A stretch of DNA of 64,000 nucleotides from Bifidobacterium pseudocatenulatum DSM 20438 = JCM 1200 = LMG 10505 (GTDB taxonomy: Bacteria > Actinomycetota > Actinomycetes > Actinomycetales > Bifidobacteriaceae), in the NCBI RefSeq assembly GCF_001025215.1, contig NZ_AP012330.1, forward strand, positions 930,001 through 994,000, written 5' to 3'. Below are positions 52,716-61,994 of this stretch, piece after piece. The notes under the pieces are model-generated. The model had not been told where the DNA came from and made no database searches. It was given only the letters and a program-made list of their open reading frames with translations. The position numbers and the translations under genes are program-made. Numbering within the stretch: position 1 is the stretch's first letter; the number at the start of each line of letters is the position of its first letter.

Positions 52716-53099
52716 ATGGGTGTTGGAGAAATCGCCGGTCTGATTGCGGCAATCGCTTTCGCGATTCTTGCCGGTTTCATGATCTACCCGTTGATTCGTC
52801 TCGGCAAACTGTTCGACCAGCTCGCCGAGACAGTCAAAGAAACGGGAGATCATGCGATTCCTGCGCTTGATGAGAGTGTGACCACGGTGCAGCAGGTCAA
52901 CAAGTCGCTGGAAGACGTCAACAAGATTTCCGCAGCGGCTTCCACAACCGCCAATAATGTCAGCGCCCTGACCGATCTGTATGGATCCTTCTTGGGCAAG
53001 CCGGTTATCAAGGTTGCTTCCGCTGCATATGCCCTGAAAACCACCGCGCAGTCCTTCATGAACAAGAAGAACGTCAACAGCAATAACAAGGGGGAGTGA
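52716..53099 (+). CDS. DUF948-type membrane protein
   Basis: The 127-residue protein has one N-terminal membrane segment (about 5-26) and then a helical, Thr/Val-rich coiled coil, as in DUF948 proteins. AGAGG precedes the ATG at 52716. The stop overlaps the next ATG by one base (TGATG), so the two are coupled. The pair lies just upstream of alaS, a context recurrent in actinobacteria; function is unknown. Confidence 0.75.
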   Translation: MGVGEIAGLIAAIAFAILAGFMIYPLIRLGKLFDQLAETVKETGDHAIPALDESVTTVQQVNKSLEDVNKISAAASTTANNVSALTDLYGSFLGKPVIKVASAAYALKTTAQSFMNKKNVNSNNKGE

Positions 53100-53335
53100 T
53101 GTTCAAGCGTCTCTTCTGGATCTCCATTGGTGTGGGCATCGGTGCGGTGGCAGTGACCAAAGCACAGGCGTACGTCAAGGCCAACACCCCTGATGCGGCT
53201 CGACAATTTCTGTTCGGGCCGGATCAAGATCATGTCGCCGTGCGCACCCTTGAAGGTCTGTTCAATGAGTTCAACGAAACGCGTCGAGCCCGCGAGGCTG
53301 AACTTAATACCAAATACGCGGATAAGATCAGCTGA
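53099..53335 (+). CDS. Small membrane-anchored protein upstream of alaS (DUF6167-like)
   Basis: The 78-residue protein begins M-F-K-R-L-F-W-I-S-I-G-V-G-I-G-A, with one N-terminal hydrophobic segment and a charged helical C-terminus. It is coupled to the DUF948-type gene. The conserved place between a DUF948 protein and alaS fits DUF6167-type proteins of actinobacteria. Its role is unknown. Confidence 0.65.
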   Translation: MFKRLFWISIGVGIGAVAVTKAQAYVKANTPDAARQFLFGPDQDHVAVRTLEGLFNEFNETRRAREAELNTKYADKIS

Positions 53336-53424
53336 TCTTATTCCCGTAACGTACGTTCGGACAACAATCACGAATTCGTTTGAAAGGCACCAGGCCTTTC
53401 AGCAAAAAAGGAGCTTAATCTCAT

Positions 53425-56103
53425 ATGCGCACTTCTGAAATCGCGAAGCGCTATCTTGATTATTTCGAAAAGCACGGCCATCTTATCGTGCCTTCGGCAT
53501 CGCTGATCTCTCCAAACCCGACCACCCTGTTCACCATCGCAGGCATGGTCCCGTTCATCCCGTACCTCATGGGCGAGCAGACTCCGCCGAAGAGCCGCAT
53601 GGCATCCAATCAGAAGTGCGTGCGTACCTTGGATATCGACGAGGTCGGCAAAACCACCCGTCACGGCACGTTCTTCCAGATGCTGGGCAATTTCTCCTTT
53701 GGTGATTACTTCAAGGAAGAAGCCATCCACTATGCGTATGAGCTGCTGACCACCCCGCAAGACAAGGGCGGCTACGGCTTCGATCCGGAGAAGCTGTGGA
53801 TGACCACCTTCACCGACGACGAGGAAGCCCGTTCAATGTGGAAGAACGAGGGCGTTGACCCCGAACACATCCAGATCATGGGCATGGAGGACAACTTCTG
53901 GACCACCGGCGGCCCTGGCCCTGGCGGTCCGTGCTCCGAGATCTACGTGGATCGCGGACCTGAATACGGTGTGGAAGGCGGCCCGATCGCCGATGAGAAC
54001 CGTTACATCGAAATCTGGGATCTCGTGTTCGAAAACTACGAGGTCGACAACGTCAAGTCCAAGACCGACCTGCACATCGTTGGCGAGCTCGAGAACAAGA
54101 ACATCGATACCGGTGCCGGCTTGGAGCGTCTTGCCTATCTGATGCAGGGTAAGCAGAACATCTATGAGACCGACGAGGTCTTCCCGGTCATCGAAGCCGC
54201 CCAGAAGCTGTCCGGCCGCACGTATGGCGATGACGAAGCCATGGATGTGCGTTTCCGCATCGTGGCTGACCATGTGCGTTCCGCATTGATGATCATGTCC
54301 GATGGCGTACGTCCGTCCAACAACGGTCGCGGCTACGTGCTGCGCCGACTGCTTCGCCGCACAGTCAAGGCCATGCGCGAGCTCGGCGTGACCGATCCGG
54401 TCATGCCGACCCTGCTGCCGACCTCCAAGGCAGCTATGGAGCCGAGCTATCCGGAACTCAACGACACCTTCCACGATGTGTCCGAAGCCGCATATGGTGA
54501 AGAGGACGCGTTCCGTCGCACGCTGGAATCCGGCACCGAGATTTTCGACCTCGCTGTGGCCAAGGCCAAGGAATCCGGATCCGACGCCGTTTCCGGCGAA
54601 GATGCGTTCAAGCTGCACGACACCTACGGCTTCCCGATTGAGATCACCCTCGAAATGGCCGCCGATCAGGGCGTCAAGGTCGATGAGGCGAAGTTCCGCG
54701 AGCTCATGGCCGAGCAGAAGAGCCGTGCCCGTGCAGATGCCCTGAAGAAGCGTCACAATGTGGATCTGTCGGTCTATGACGATTTCAAGAAGACGCTGGT
54801 CCAGCCCATCGACTTCCTTGGTTACACCGACATGTCCGCCCGCGCCAAGGTGCTGGGCATCATGCAGGAAGGCAAGGGCTCCGTCCCCGCAGTCACCGGT
54901 CCGGCCACCATCGAAGTCATTCTCGACCGCACTCCGTTCTATGCGCAGGCCGGTGGCCAGCTCGCCGATCAGGGCGAGATCCTTTCCGACGATGGTGCTG
55001 TGCTCGAAGTCGACGATGTGCAGAAGCCGATCAAGGACCTCATCGTGCACCAGTGCCGCCTGACCGAAGGCACGTTGGTTGTCGGCGCCGAAGTCAACGC
55101 CAACATCGACCTTGACCGACGCGGTGCCATCGCCCGCGCGCATACCGCGACCCACATGGTGCACAAGGCGCTGCGTGAGGAGCTTGGCCCGCAGGCCACC
55201 CAGCGCGGCTCTGAAGACGCGCCGAACCGTTTGCGTTTCGACTTCCAGTGGTCCAGCGCCCCGAGCAAGGATGCGATGAACTCCGTCGAGGCGCGTGTCA
55301 ACGAGAAGCTGCGCGAAAACCTTGCCGTCACCACGCAGGAGATGAAGTTCGACGACGCCATCGCCTTGGGTGCCATGCACCTGTTCGGCGAGAAGTATGG
55401 CGACGTCGTGCGCGTGGTCTCCATCGGCGAAGATGGATGGAGCCGTGAGCTTTGTGGTGGTACCCATATCGACCATGTGGGCAAGATCGGTGCCATCAAC
55501 ATCATGTCCGAAGCCTCCATCGGCTCCGGCGTGCGTCGTGTCGATGCGGTTGTGGGCGAAAGCGCTTATGAGTTCAACGCTCGCGAGCATGCGCTGGTCT
55601 CACAGCTTTCCGACATGGTCAATGCCCGTCCGGACGAGCTTGCCGACCGTGTGAACGCACTGCTTGCCAGGCTCAAGGAATCCGACCGTCGTCTTGCGAC
55701 CATGTACGAATCCCAGCTTGCGGCTTCCGTGCCTGCTTTGGTTTCCGAAACCAAGGCATCCCAGGCTCCGGTCAAGGTGGCAGCGAAGAATGTCGAGCAC
55801 TTCGGCTCTTTCGACGCGCTGCGCAAGACCGTGCTGGATGTGCGCGGACAGCTTGGTGAGGAATTCCCGGTTGTGGTGGCTCTCGCCGGTGTGAACGAGG
55901 AAGGCAAGCCTATGGTTGCCGTGGCCACTAACGAGGCTGCACGCAAGCAGGGTATCAAGGCCGGCGATTTGGTTCGTGGCGCTTCCAAGATCCTTGGCGG
56001 TGGTGGCGGCGGCAAGCCGGACTTCGCCCAGGGTGGCGGCGCGGATGCCACCAAGATCAATGAGGCGCTTGAGGCTTTGGCCGATCAGGCCATGAAGGGC
56101 TGA
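53425..56103 (+). CDS. alaS: Alanyl-tRNA synthetase
   Basis: Charges tRNA-Ala and edits mischarged Ser/Gly. The 892-residue protein has a class II catalytic core (M-R-T-S-E-I through about 260) with G-N-F-S-F-G-D-Y-F and G-A-G-L-E-R. The editing domain has zinc-type residues H-T-A-T-H near 573 and C-G-G-T-H near 675, followed by a C-Ala domain ending in a Gly-rich D/A-R-G motif (G-G-G-G-G-G-K-P). AAAGGAG precedes the ATG. A small hairpin TGAAAGGC/GCCTTTCA lies in the 5' region at about 53380-53400. ruvX and mltG follow closely. Confidence 0.97.
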   Translation: MRTSEIAKRYLDYFEKHGHLIVPSASLISPNPTTLFTIAGMVPFIPYLMGEQTPPKSRMASNQKCVRTLDIDEVGKTTRHGTFFQMLGNFSFGDYFKEEAIHYAYELLTTPQDKGGYGFDPEKLWMTTFTDDEEARSMWKNEGVDPEHIQIMGMEDNFWTTGGPGPGGPCSEIYVDRGPEYGVEGGPIADENRYIEIWDLVFENYEVDNVKSKTDLHIVGELENKNIDTGAGLERLAYLMQGKQNIYETDEVFPVIEAAQKLSGRTYGDDEAMDVRFRIVADHVRSALMIMSDGVRPSNNGRGYVLRRLLRRTVKAMRELGVTDPVMPTLLPTSKAAMEPSYPELNDTFHDVSEAAYGEEDAFRRTLESGTEIFDLAVAKAKESGSDAVSGEDAFKLHDTYGFPIEITLEMAADQGVKVDEAKFRELMAEQKSRARADALKKRHNVDLSVYDDFKKTLVQPIDFLGYTDMSARAKVLGIMQEGKGSVPAVTGPATIEVILDRTPFYAQAGGQLADQGEILSDDGAVLEVDDVQKPIKDLIVHQCRLTEGTLVVGAEVNANIDLDRRGAIARAHTATHMVHKALREELGPQATQRGSEDAPNRLRFDFQWSSAPSKDAMNSVEARVNEKLRENLAVTTQEMKFDDAIALGAMHLFGEKYGDVVRVVSIGEDGWSRELCGGTHIDHVGKIGAINIMSEASIGSGVRRVDAVVGESAYEFNAREHALVSQLSDMVNARPDELADRVNALLARLKESDRRLATMYESQLAASVPALVSETKASQAPVKVAAKNVEHFGSFDALRKTVLDVRGQLGEEFPVVVALAGVNEEGKPMVAVATNEAARKQGIKAGDLVRGASKILGGGGGGKPDFAQGGGADATKINEALEALADQAMKG

Positions 56104-56113
56104 ACCACCAAGC

Positions 56114-56587
56114 ATGGTTTGGCTTGGCATTGATTTAGGTGATGCCAGGGTTGGACTCGCACTGTCTGATCCTGGCATCACTCTTGCACACCCCGCAGGC
56201 AATATTCAGGTCTACGGGGATTCGTTCCGTGCATTGGACGAGGTCGTGGACGTCATCGAAGACGAATCGGTCGACCATGTGGTAGTCGGATTGCCGTTGC
56301 TACTAAGCGGAGAAGAAGGCAAAAGCGCGAAAAAAGCACGGCGATGGACTGTTAATCTTGAGAAGAGACTGCGTGTCGCAGTAGATGATGAGAACTATGC
56401 GCTAAAGGAAGTGCCGTCCATCGAATTGGTGGATGAGCGTCTAACTACGGTGACTGCACATCATCAGCTATTCGATGCGCAGGTCGGTGGACGAAAGCAC
56501 CGTCCGATGGTCGACCAGCAGTCTGCAGTGGTGATATTGCAGACGGCCATCGACCGAAGAGAGAGACCAGAGGAGAGAGGCCTGTGA
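56114..56587 (+). CDS. ruvX: Putative pre-16S rRNA nuclease / Holliday junction resolvase RuvX (YqgF)
   Basis: RNase H-fold nuclease. The 157 residues begin M-V-W-L-G-I-D-L-G-D-A-R-V-G-L-A-L-S, the YqgF signature with catalytic Asp7. A second acidic residue lies in V-V-V-G-L-P and D-E-R-L-T-T-V-T-A. The order alaS-ruvX-mltG is conserved in many bacteria. It overlaps mltG by four bases (GTGA). Whether the main role is 16S rRNA 5' maturation or junction cleavage is not settled by sequence. Confidence 0.9.
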   Translation: MVWLGIDLGDARVGLALSDPGITLAHPAGNIQVYGDSFRALDEVVDVIEDESVDHVVVGLPLLLSGEEGKSAKKARRWTVNLEKRLRVAVDDENYALKEVPSIELVDERLTTVTAHHQLFDAQVGGRKHRPMVDQQSAVVILQTAIDRRERPEERGL

Positions 56588-57768
56588 CTGATAATCTCGA
56601 CGATTTTTTCTCCGATAACGCGCAATGGGTGAATTCGTCGGATGATGCATCCTTCGTTTCGGCAATGCCTCCGCAACCACCGAAATCACGTAAGGACATG
56701 CGTCGTCACCGTGAGCAGAAGCGTCGTCGCCGCTATATCACCATTATCGCCGCTCTGGTGGTGATCGTGCTGATCGGTGTCGGCGGATTCTTCGGCGTGC
56801 GCGCGCTGAAACATTGGAAGGCCGTGAACGAAGCGAATTCTCAAAGCCAAATCGAGGATTACACGGGCCCAGGCGATAAAGGCGTGACGTTTGTCGTGGA
56901 ATCCGGGCAGGGAGCCGCGGAAATCGCGGACAACCTTGTTAAAGCTAAAATCGTCAAATCCGCAGCCGCCTTCACTTCCGCAGTAAGCGGAGCTGGCGCC
57001 ACGTTGTATCCGGGATCATACGCATTGAGGACGCATATGAGGGCGTCCGATGTGGTCAAGGTGCTTTCTGACCAAAGCCAGGCCGGCGGTTTTGCCGAAG
57101 TGCGTGCGGGTGAACGTGTGTCGGACGTCATCGAAAATGCGGCGAGTGTGTCCGGCTTGGATGTTTCACAGTTCCAAGCCGTGATGGACGGTGGCGGTGC
57201 TGGAATCCTTCCTGACGAGGCCGGCGGCAAATTCGAGGGATGGCTTGAACCAGGCAGCTACAATGTGCAAAACAAGTCAGCGGAAGACATCATCAAGGAA
57301 ATGGTCGACGCGCGAGTGAGCAAACTCGATTCCTTGGGCGTACCTACAGGCAGCGAACGTGAGCGCATCCTGAATATCGCATCCATCGCGGAGGCGGAAG
57401 TCGGCAGCGAAAAATACTACGGCCAGGTGGCAAGAGTGATTCTCAACCGTCTTGACGCCGATATGGCTCTCGGCATGGATACCACGGTCGCCTACGGTCT
57501 TGGTATTTCCGCAAGCCAGTTGACCGATGACCAGTTGGGCGATGACAGCAACGCGTACAACACCAGAATCCACAAGGGACTGCCGCCCACGCCAATCAGC
57601 AACCCTGGAGATGGCGCGATCACAGCAGCCGTCAATCCTCCGGACGGCAAGTGGCTGTACTTTGTCACCACAAACCTGCAGACCGGCGAAACGAAATTCG
57701 TGGAAACCGAAGATGAGTTCTGGCAGATTCGCGACGAGTACAAGAACAACAACGAGAACGCGAACTGA
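56584..57768 (+). CDS. mltG: Endolytic murein transglycosylase MltG
   Basis: Membrane-bound enzyme that cleaves nascent glycan strands and sets their length. The 394-residue protein has a basic cytoplasmic N-terminus (K-R-R-R-R-Y near 45), one membrane segment at about 51-72, a LysM-like region and the YceG domain. That domain has the catalytic Glu in I-A-S-I-A-E-A-E-V near 265 and the P-I-S-N-P-G segment near 340. Translation starts at GTG 56584, overlapping ruvX. The gene converges with the prepilin peptidase gene, the stop codons being three bases apart. Confidence 0.92.
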   Translation: MTDNLDDFFSDNAQWVNSSDDASFVSAMPPQPPKSRKDMRRHREQKRRRRYITIIAALVVIVLIGVGGFFGVRALKHWKAVNEANSQSQIEDYTGPGDKGVTFVVESGQGAAEIADNLVKAKIVKSAAAFTSAVSGAGATLYPGSYALRTHMRASDVVKVLSDQSQAGGFAEVRAGERVSDVIENAASVSGLDVSQFQAVMDGGGAGILPDEAGGKFEGWLEPGSYNVQNKSAEDIIKEMVDARVSKLDSLGVPTGSERERILNIASIAEAEVGSEKYYGQVARVILNRLDADMALGMDTTVAYGLGISASQLTDDQLGDDSNAYNTRIHKGLPPTPISNPGDGAITAAVNPPDGKWLYFVTTNLQTGETKFVETEDEFWQIRDEYKNNNENAN

Positions 57769-57770
57769 TC

Positions 57771-58241
57771 TCAGAATAAAACGCCAATCGCAATGCCTAT
57801 CGCCCCAGCTGCCACAAGCGCTGGGGCGAACGGCGTTTTACCGGCATATGCGGTATGCTTCTGCGGATCGAAACGTGTCCACAAAACGAGCCATAACAAG
57901 CCGACCACACCAATCGCAAGCCACCAAAACACCACGGCGAACAGACCGAACATGCCGACTGCCAATCCCATCAGCAAGGTGGCGGTGACATCGCCAAAAC
58001 CCAATGAACCAGGTTTCACCAAAGCGAGCGCGCATTGCAGTACGGCCGACAGTACGGCGAAGAGTATTGCCTGCAATGCCAGGTACAGAGTGTTGATGGA
58101 AAGTGCGTATATGAGGTTTACGATGATTTGCGCTGTGCATCCGGTGGCGATCCAGGCGCGTGGAATGCGGCGTGAACGGATGTCTTCAACGCTGATGGCC
58201 AGTCCACAAAGCAGACTTGGCAGGCAAATCATATACCACAT
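57771..58241 (-). CDS. Prepilin peptidase-like (A24) membrane protein
   Basis: Aspartic peptidase of the type IV prepilin/TadV group, which cleaves leader peptides of pilins. It has about 156 residues, six hydrophobic segments and both catalytic Asp sites: S-V-E-D-I-R-S-R-R-I-P near 18 and L-G-F-G-D-V near 85. No methylase domain is present. Start ATG 58241 has TATCTT six bases upstream, suggesting leaderless translation; ATG 58268 is an alternative. It is alone here, and pilus genes must be elsewhere. Confidence 0.8.
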   Translation of the reverse strand: MWYMICLPSLLCGLAISVEDIRSRRIPRAWIATGCTAQIIVNLIYALSINTLYLALQAILFAVLSAVLQCALALVKPGSLGFGDVTATLLMGLAVGMFGLFAVVFWWLAIGVVGLLWLVLWTRFDPQKHTAYAGKTPFAPALVAAGAIGIAIGVLF

Positions 58242-58288
58242 ACCGTTAAGATAGTCCACTAGTTGCATTCGTGAGAAAAGGAGTTGGC

Positions 58289-59482
58289 ATGTTGCGTTGG
58301 CAGACAGCAGGCGAGTCGCATGGTGAGGCGCTTGTCGCCATGATTGAGGGATTGCCCGCGGGCGTTCATATCACCACGGAGGATATTGTTGGCGCGTTGG
58401 CGCGTCGTCGTCTTGGGTATGGTCGTGGCGCGCGTATGAAGTTCGAGCAGGACAAGGTTCGTATGCTGACTGGTGTGCGTTTTGGTGAGACGATTGGTTC
58501 TCCGGTGGCCATTGAGATCGCCAACACCGAGTGGCCGAAGTGGACTGAGGTGATGAGTGCGGATCCGCTTGATCATGAGCTTGCTCGTGAGGGCCGCAAT
58601 GCCCCGTTGTCTCGCCCGCGTCCGGGGCATGCGGATTTGACTGGCATGCGTAAGTATGGTTTTGATGATGCTCGTCCGGTGTTGGAGCGTTCTTCCGCGC
58701 GTGAGACGGCTTCGCGTGTGGCGTTGGGTGAGGTTGCCAAGCAGTTCTTGGAGCAGGCGTTCGGTATTCGTACCGTTTCGCATGTGCTTTCCATTGGTGG
58801 CGCAGGTATTACCGATCCGCAGCAGGCCACGCTTCCCAAACCGGAGGATCTTGAGGCGTTGGACGCTTCTCCGGTGCGCACTCTTGACAAGAATGCGGAA
58901 GAGCGGATGATTGCCCGTATTGACGAGGCGAAGGAGAACGCCGATACGTTGGGCGGTGTGATCGAGGTTGTGGTGTACGGCGTTCCCGCAGGCGTGGGCA
59001 CGTATGTTGAATCGGATCGTCGTCTTGATGCTGCTCTTGCCAGTGCGGTGATGGGTATTCAGGCCATCAAGGGCGTGGAGATCGGTGATGGTTTCCTTGA
59101 GGCCATGCGTCCGGGTTCTCAGGCTCATGACGAAATGGTGGTGGGCGATGACGGCCGTATTGCGCGTCTAAGCAACCGTGCGGGCGGTATCGAGGGTGGC
59201 ATGTCGAATGGGCAGCCGATCGTCGTACGTGCGGCGATGAAGCCGATTCCTTCCATTCCGAAGGCGTTGCGTACCGTCGATGTGACCACGGGCGAGCCGG
59301 CGCAGGCCATTAACCAGCGTTCCGACAATACTGCGGTTCCGGCGGCGGCTGTTGTTGCCGAGGCGATGGTGCGTTTGACCATCGCGCAGTATGTGCTTGA
59401 GAAGTTTGGCGGCGATTGCGTTGCCGAAACCAAGCGTAACGCCGAGCAGTACGTTGCCTCATGGCCTGAGCATATGAGGTGA
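58289..59482 (+). CDS. aroC: Chorismate synthase
   Basis: Final shikimate-pathway enzyme, FMNH2 dependent, converting EPSP to chorismate. The 397-residue protein has G-E-S-H-G-E near 8, R-R-x-G-Y-G-R-G, the R-P-G-H-A-D region and the C-terminal [10 protein letters not shown]. The ATG at 58289 follows AAGGAG; the long frame from 58271 includes that ribosome site. It heads an aroC-aroKB-aroQ operon with 7- and 20-base gaps. Codon use is T/G-ending, like the 3' part of polA. Confidence 0.96.
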   Translation: MLRWQTAGESHGEALVAMIEGLPAGVHITTEDIVGALARRRLGYGRGARMKFEQDKVRMLTGVRFGETIGSPVAIEIANTEWPKWTEVMSADPLDHELAREGRNAPLSRPRPGHADLTGMRKYGFDDARPVLERSSARETASRVALGEVAKQFLEQAFGIRTVSHVLSIGGAGITDPQQATLPKPEDLEALDASPVRTLDKNAEERMIARIDEAKENADTLGGVIEVVVYGVPAGVGTYVESDRRLDAALASAVMGIQAIKGVEIGDGFLEAMRPGSQAHDEMVVGDDGRIARLSNRAGGIEGGMSNGQPIVVRAAMKPIPSIPKALRTVDVTTGEPAQAINQRSDNTAVPAAAVVAEAMVRLTIAQYVLEKFGGDCVAETKRNAEQYVASWPEHMR

Positions 59483-59489
59483 TTCGTCT

Positions 59490-61118
59490 ATGAGTGGTAT
59501 GCGTAGGCCTGTCGCCGTGATCATCGGCATGATGGGGGCGGGCAAGACTCGTGTCGGCAAGGAAGTGGCGCAGATGATGAATCTGCCGTTCGCCGATGCG
59601 GACAATGAGATTGAGCATGATGCCGGAATGCGGATTCCCGAGTACTTCGAAAAGTATGGGGAACCGGAATTCCGGAGGCTGGAAAGCGACGTCGTGCTTG
59701 ATATGCTCGAGGATTTCGACGGTATCTTTTCCTTGGGCGGGGGAGCGCCGATGACGCCTTCCATTCAGGAAGGATTGGCGCAGTATATCGCGGACGGCGG
59801 CAAGGTCGTGTATCTTATGGCCGATCCTGAGGAAGCCATGGAGCGGGCAAATCGCGGTGGAGGCCGTCCGATGCTTAATGGCGATGCCAATGAGCGTTGG
59901 AAGAAGCTCTACAAGGAACGTGACCCGGTGTTCAGGAGCGTGGCGAACGTGCATGTGGGCACGCGTGGCCAGTCTCCCCAAGCCGCGGCGAGAAAGCTGA
60001 TGGAAATGATTGATCAACGTATAGTCCATGTCACCGGTTCCACCATCGAACCATACGATGTTCGTATCGGAGAGGGTGTGATGGGCCAGCTTGCGCAGGT
60101 GTTGGGAAGCAAGCCTGCCAAAGTGGCGCTTATCCACACCCAGCCGGTGCAGCGTCATTCGGACCGTGCGCGTACTTTGTTGCGTCAGGCGGGCTATGAT
60201 GCGTACGATATTGTGATTCCCGACGCGGAGGCCGGCAAGACCATTGAAGTGGCCAATGGTATCTGGCAGCGTTTGGGGGATGAGGGTTTCACTCGTTCTG
60301 ACGCGATCGTCGGCCTTGGTGGTGGCGCGGCAACCGATTTGGCGGGGTTTGTGGCTGCCACATGGATGCGTGGCATTCGCTACGTGAACTGCCCGACGTC
60401 GTTGCTGGCCATGGTTGACGCTTCGACCGGCGGTAAAACCGGCATCAATACCCCTCAGGGGAAGAACCTGGTCGGCTCTTTCTATACGCCTGCCGGAGTG
60501 CTTGCCGATCTGAAATCGCTTGCGTCACTGCCGAACGACATCTTCATCGAAGGATTGGGCGAGGTCGCCAAGTCCGGTTTCATCATGGACCCGGAGATTC
60601 TGCAGATCCTCGAGGACCATGCCGGTGAATTGCGTGCCTTCGACGGGTCGACGTTCTTGGATTCCGGCCTGAAGGATGTGGTCGCGGAGCTGATCGAACA
60701 TACCGTGAGCGTGAAGGCCTACCATGTGTCCGCCGACCTTAAAGAGGCGGGATTGCGCGAATTCCTCAACTATGGGCATACGCTCGGTCATGCCATCGAG
60801 AAGCTTGAGCATTTCCGCTGGCGTCATGGTAATGCGGTGGCGGTCGGTTGCGTGTATGCGGCCGAACTGTCGCATCTTCTGGGGTACATCGATCAGGATC
60901 TCGTGGACTATCATCGTTCGTTGTTGGGATCTCTGGGGCTGCCTACGTCCTGGAACAATGGCACATGGGATGATGTGCTCGCATTGATGCACCGGGATAA
61001 GAAGGCTCGCGGCAATAAGCTTCGTTTCGTGGTGCTTGAGGGCGTCGGCCATCCGATTCATCTTGAGGATCCGCCTGCGGACGCCGTTGAAGAGGCGTTC
61101 CGTCGTATTCAGCAGTAA
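59490..61118 (+). CDS. aroKB: Fused shikimate kinase / 3-dehydroquinate synthase
   Basis: Two shikimate-pathway enzymes in one 542-residue chain. Residues about 1-170 are shikimate kinase, with P-loop G-M-M-G-A-G-K-T-R near 13-21 and G-G-G-A-P. Residues about 180-542 are NAD-dependent dehydroquinate synthase, with [11 protein letters not shown] near 277 and zinc ligands in [17 protein letters not shown] and R-H-G-N-A-V-A-V-G. The fusion catalyses step 2 and step 5, which are non-adjacent. It is known from bifidobacteria. Confidence 0.95.
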   Translation: MSGMRRPVAVIIGMMGAGKTRVGKEVAQMMNLPFADADNEIEHDAGMRIPEYFEKYGEPEFRRLESDVVLDMLEDFDGIFSLGGGAPMTPSIQEGLAQYIADGGKVVYLMADPEEAMERANRGGGRPMLNGDANERWKKLYKERDPVFRSVANVHVGTRGQSPQAAARKLMEMIDQRIVHVTGSTIEPYDVRIGEGVMGQLAQVLGSKPAKVALIHTQPVQRHSDRARTLLRQAGYDAYDIVIPDAEAGKTIEVANGIWQRLGDEGFTRSDAIVGLGGGAATDLAGFVAATWMRGIRYVNCPTSLLAMVDASTGGKTGINTPQGKNLVGSFYTPAGVLADLKSLASLPNDIFIEGLGEVAKSGFIMDPEILQILEDHAGELRAFDGSTFLDSGLKDVVAELIEHTVSVKAYHVSADLKEAGLREFLNYGHTLGHAIEKLEHFRWRHGNAVAVGCVYAAELSHLLGYIDQDLVDYHRSLLGSLGLPTSWNNGTWDDVLALMHRDKKARGNKLRFVVLEGVGHPIHLEDPPADAVEEAFRRIQQ

Positions 61119-61138
61119 ACAAGGTAGGGAAGTGGAAT

Positions 61139-61588
61139 ATGACTAAAGTAGTGGTCGTCAATGGGCCGAATCTTGGCCGTCTTGGCGTGCGTCAGCCTGA
61201 CGTGTATGGCAAGCAGGATCTTGAAACCCTGCGTACCCTGTGCGCGCAGTGGGGCAGCGAGCTTGGTCTTGACGTGGAAGTGCGTCAAAGCGATGACGAA
61301 GCCGAGATGATCGGCTGGATGCACCAGGCCGCCGACGAGAAGACCCCGGTCGTGATGAATCCGGCGGCTTTCACCCATTACTCCTACGGTCTGGCCGATG
61401 CCGCGCATATGGTGATCGATGAGGGATTGCCGCTGATGGAGGTTCACATCTCCAATCCATCCGCACGCGACGAATTTCGCAAGCGTTCCGTGATCTCGCC
61501 AGTAGCGACGGGCACTATCACCGGTATGGGGTTCTATGGCTACAAGCTGGCGTTGGATGCGGTGGCGCATCTGTTGGAATCGAAGTGA
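61139..61588 (+). CDS. aroQ: 3-dehydroquinate dehydratase, type II
   Basis: Dodecameric-type enzyme making 3-dehydroshikimate from dehydroquinate. The 149-residue protein has V-V-N-G-P-N-L-G-R-L-G-V-R-Q-P-D-V-Y-G with the catalytic Tyr, N-P-A-A-F-T-H and E-V-H-I-S-N. It closes the aroC-aroKB-aroQ operon and is followed by a hairpin terminator. Confidence 0.95.
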   Translation: MTKVVVVNGPNLGRLGVRQPDVYGKQDLETLRTLCAQWGSELGLDVEVRQSDDEAEMIGWMHQAADEKTPVVMNPAAFTHYSYGLADAAHMVIDEGLPLMEVHISNPSARDEFRKRSVISPVATGTITGMGFYGYKLALDAVAHLLESK

Positions 61589-61635
61589 TGATTTTCCGAT
61601 TTCCCCTTGAGATAGTCTCGGAGGAACTATGAATG

Positions 61636-61665
61636 CCGGATGCTCTTGATGGGCATCCGGTTTTT
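61636..61665 (+). terminator. Terminator after aroQ
   Basis: CCGGATGC/GCATCCGG stem with a nine-base loop, followed by TTTTT. Confidence 0.8.
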
Positions 61666-61810
61666 ACATAGCATTGCATTCGTTTGCAGAAAAAGCTGCA
61701 ACAATCGCAAATATGATTGCCGTTTTGCGCAACACAATGAATTGTTGCTGAAAGCATTTTCTTTCGCTTGTCCTTCTTTTCCGTATATTGCAATCGGTCA
61801 CGCTGTTTCA

Positions 61811-61838
61811 TTGCGATGCGCAGCATCTACTGTACGAT
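61811..61838 (+). promoter_or_regulatory. Promoter of the amylase gene
   Basis: TTGCGA at 61811-61816 and TACGAT at 61833-61838 with a 16-bp spacer. Transcription would start near 61845 and give a leader of about 150 bases. Confidence 0.5.
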
Positions 61839-61853
61839 GAACCCCGATCTAGG

Positions 61854-61869
61854 GTGCAAACGTATGCAC
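61854..61869. promoter_or_regulatory. LacI/MalR-type operator before the amylase gene
   Basis: GTGCAAACGTATGCAC is a 16-bp near-palindrome with a central CG, the form of LacI-family (MalR-like) operators. It lies 15 bases past the -10 box, where a repressor would block transcription. It fits maltose/starch-responsive control. Confidence 0.5.
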
Positions 61870-61994
61870 ATTCATCGCAGAGTGTGTCTTAGATGATCCG
61901 CAGGTAACGCGGATGACCATGGCGCATACGTTGTCGAAGGGCGGAACCTGCCATGGGGGCCGGAATTCGATCTCAACGATGAGAACGGAGAACA

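Noticed and set aside
53833..55590. Minus-strand open frame of 585 codons
   Set aside because: Opposite alaS, which shows all synthetase and editing motifs.
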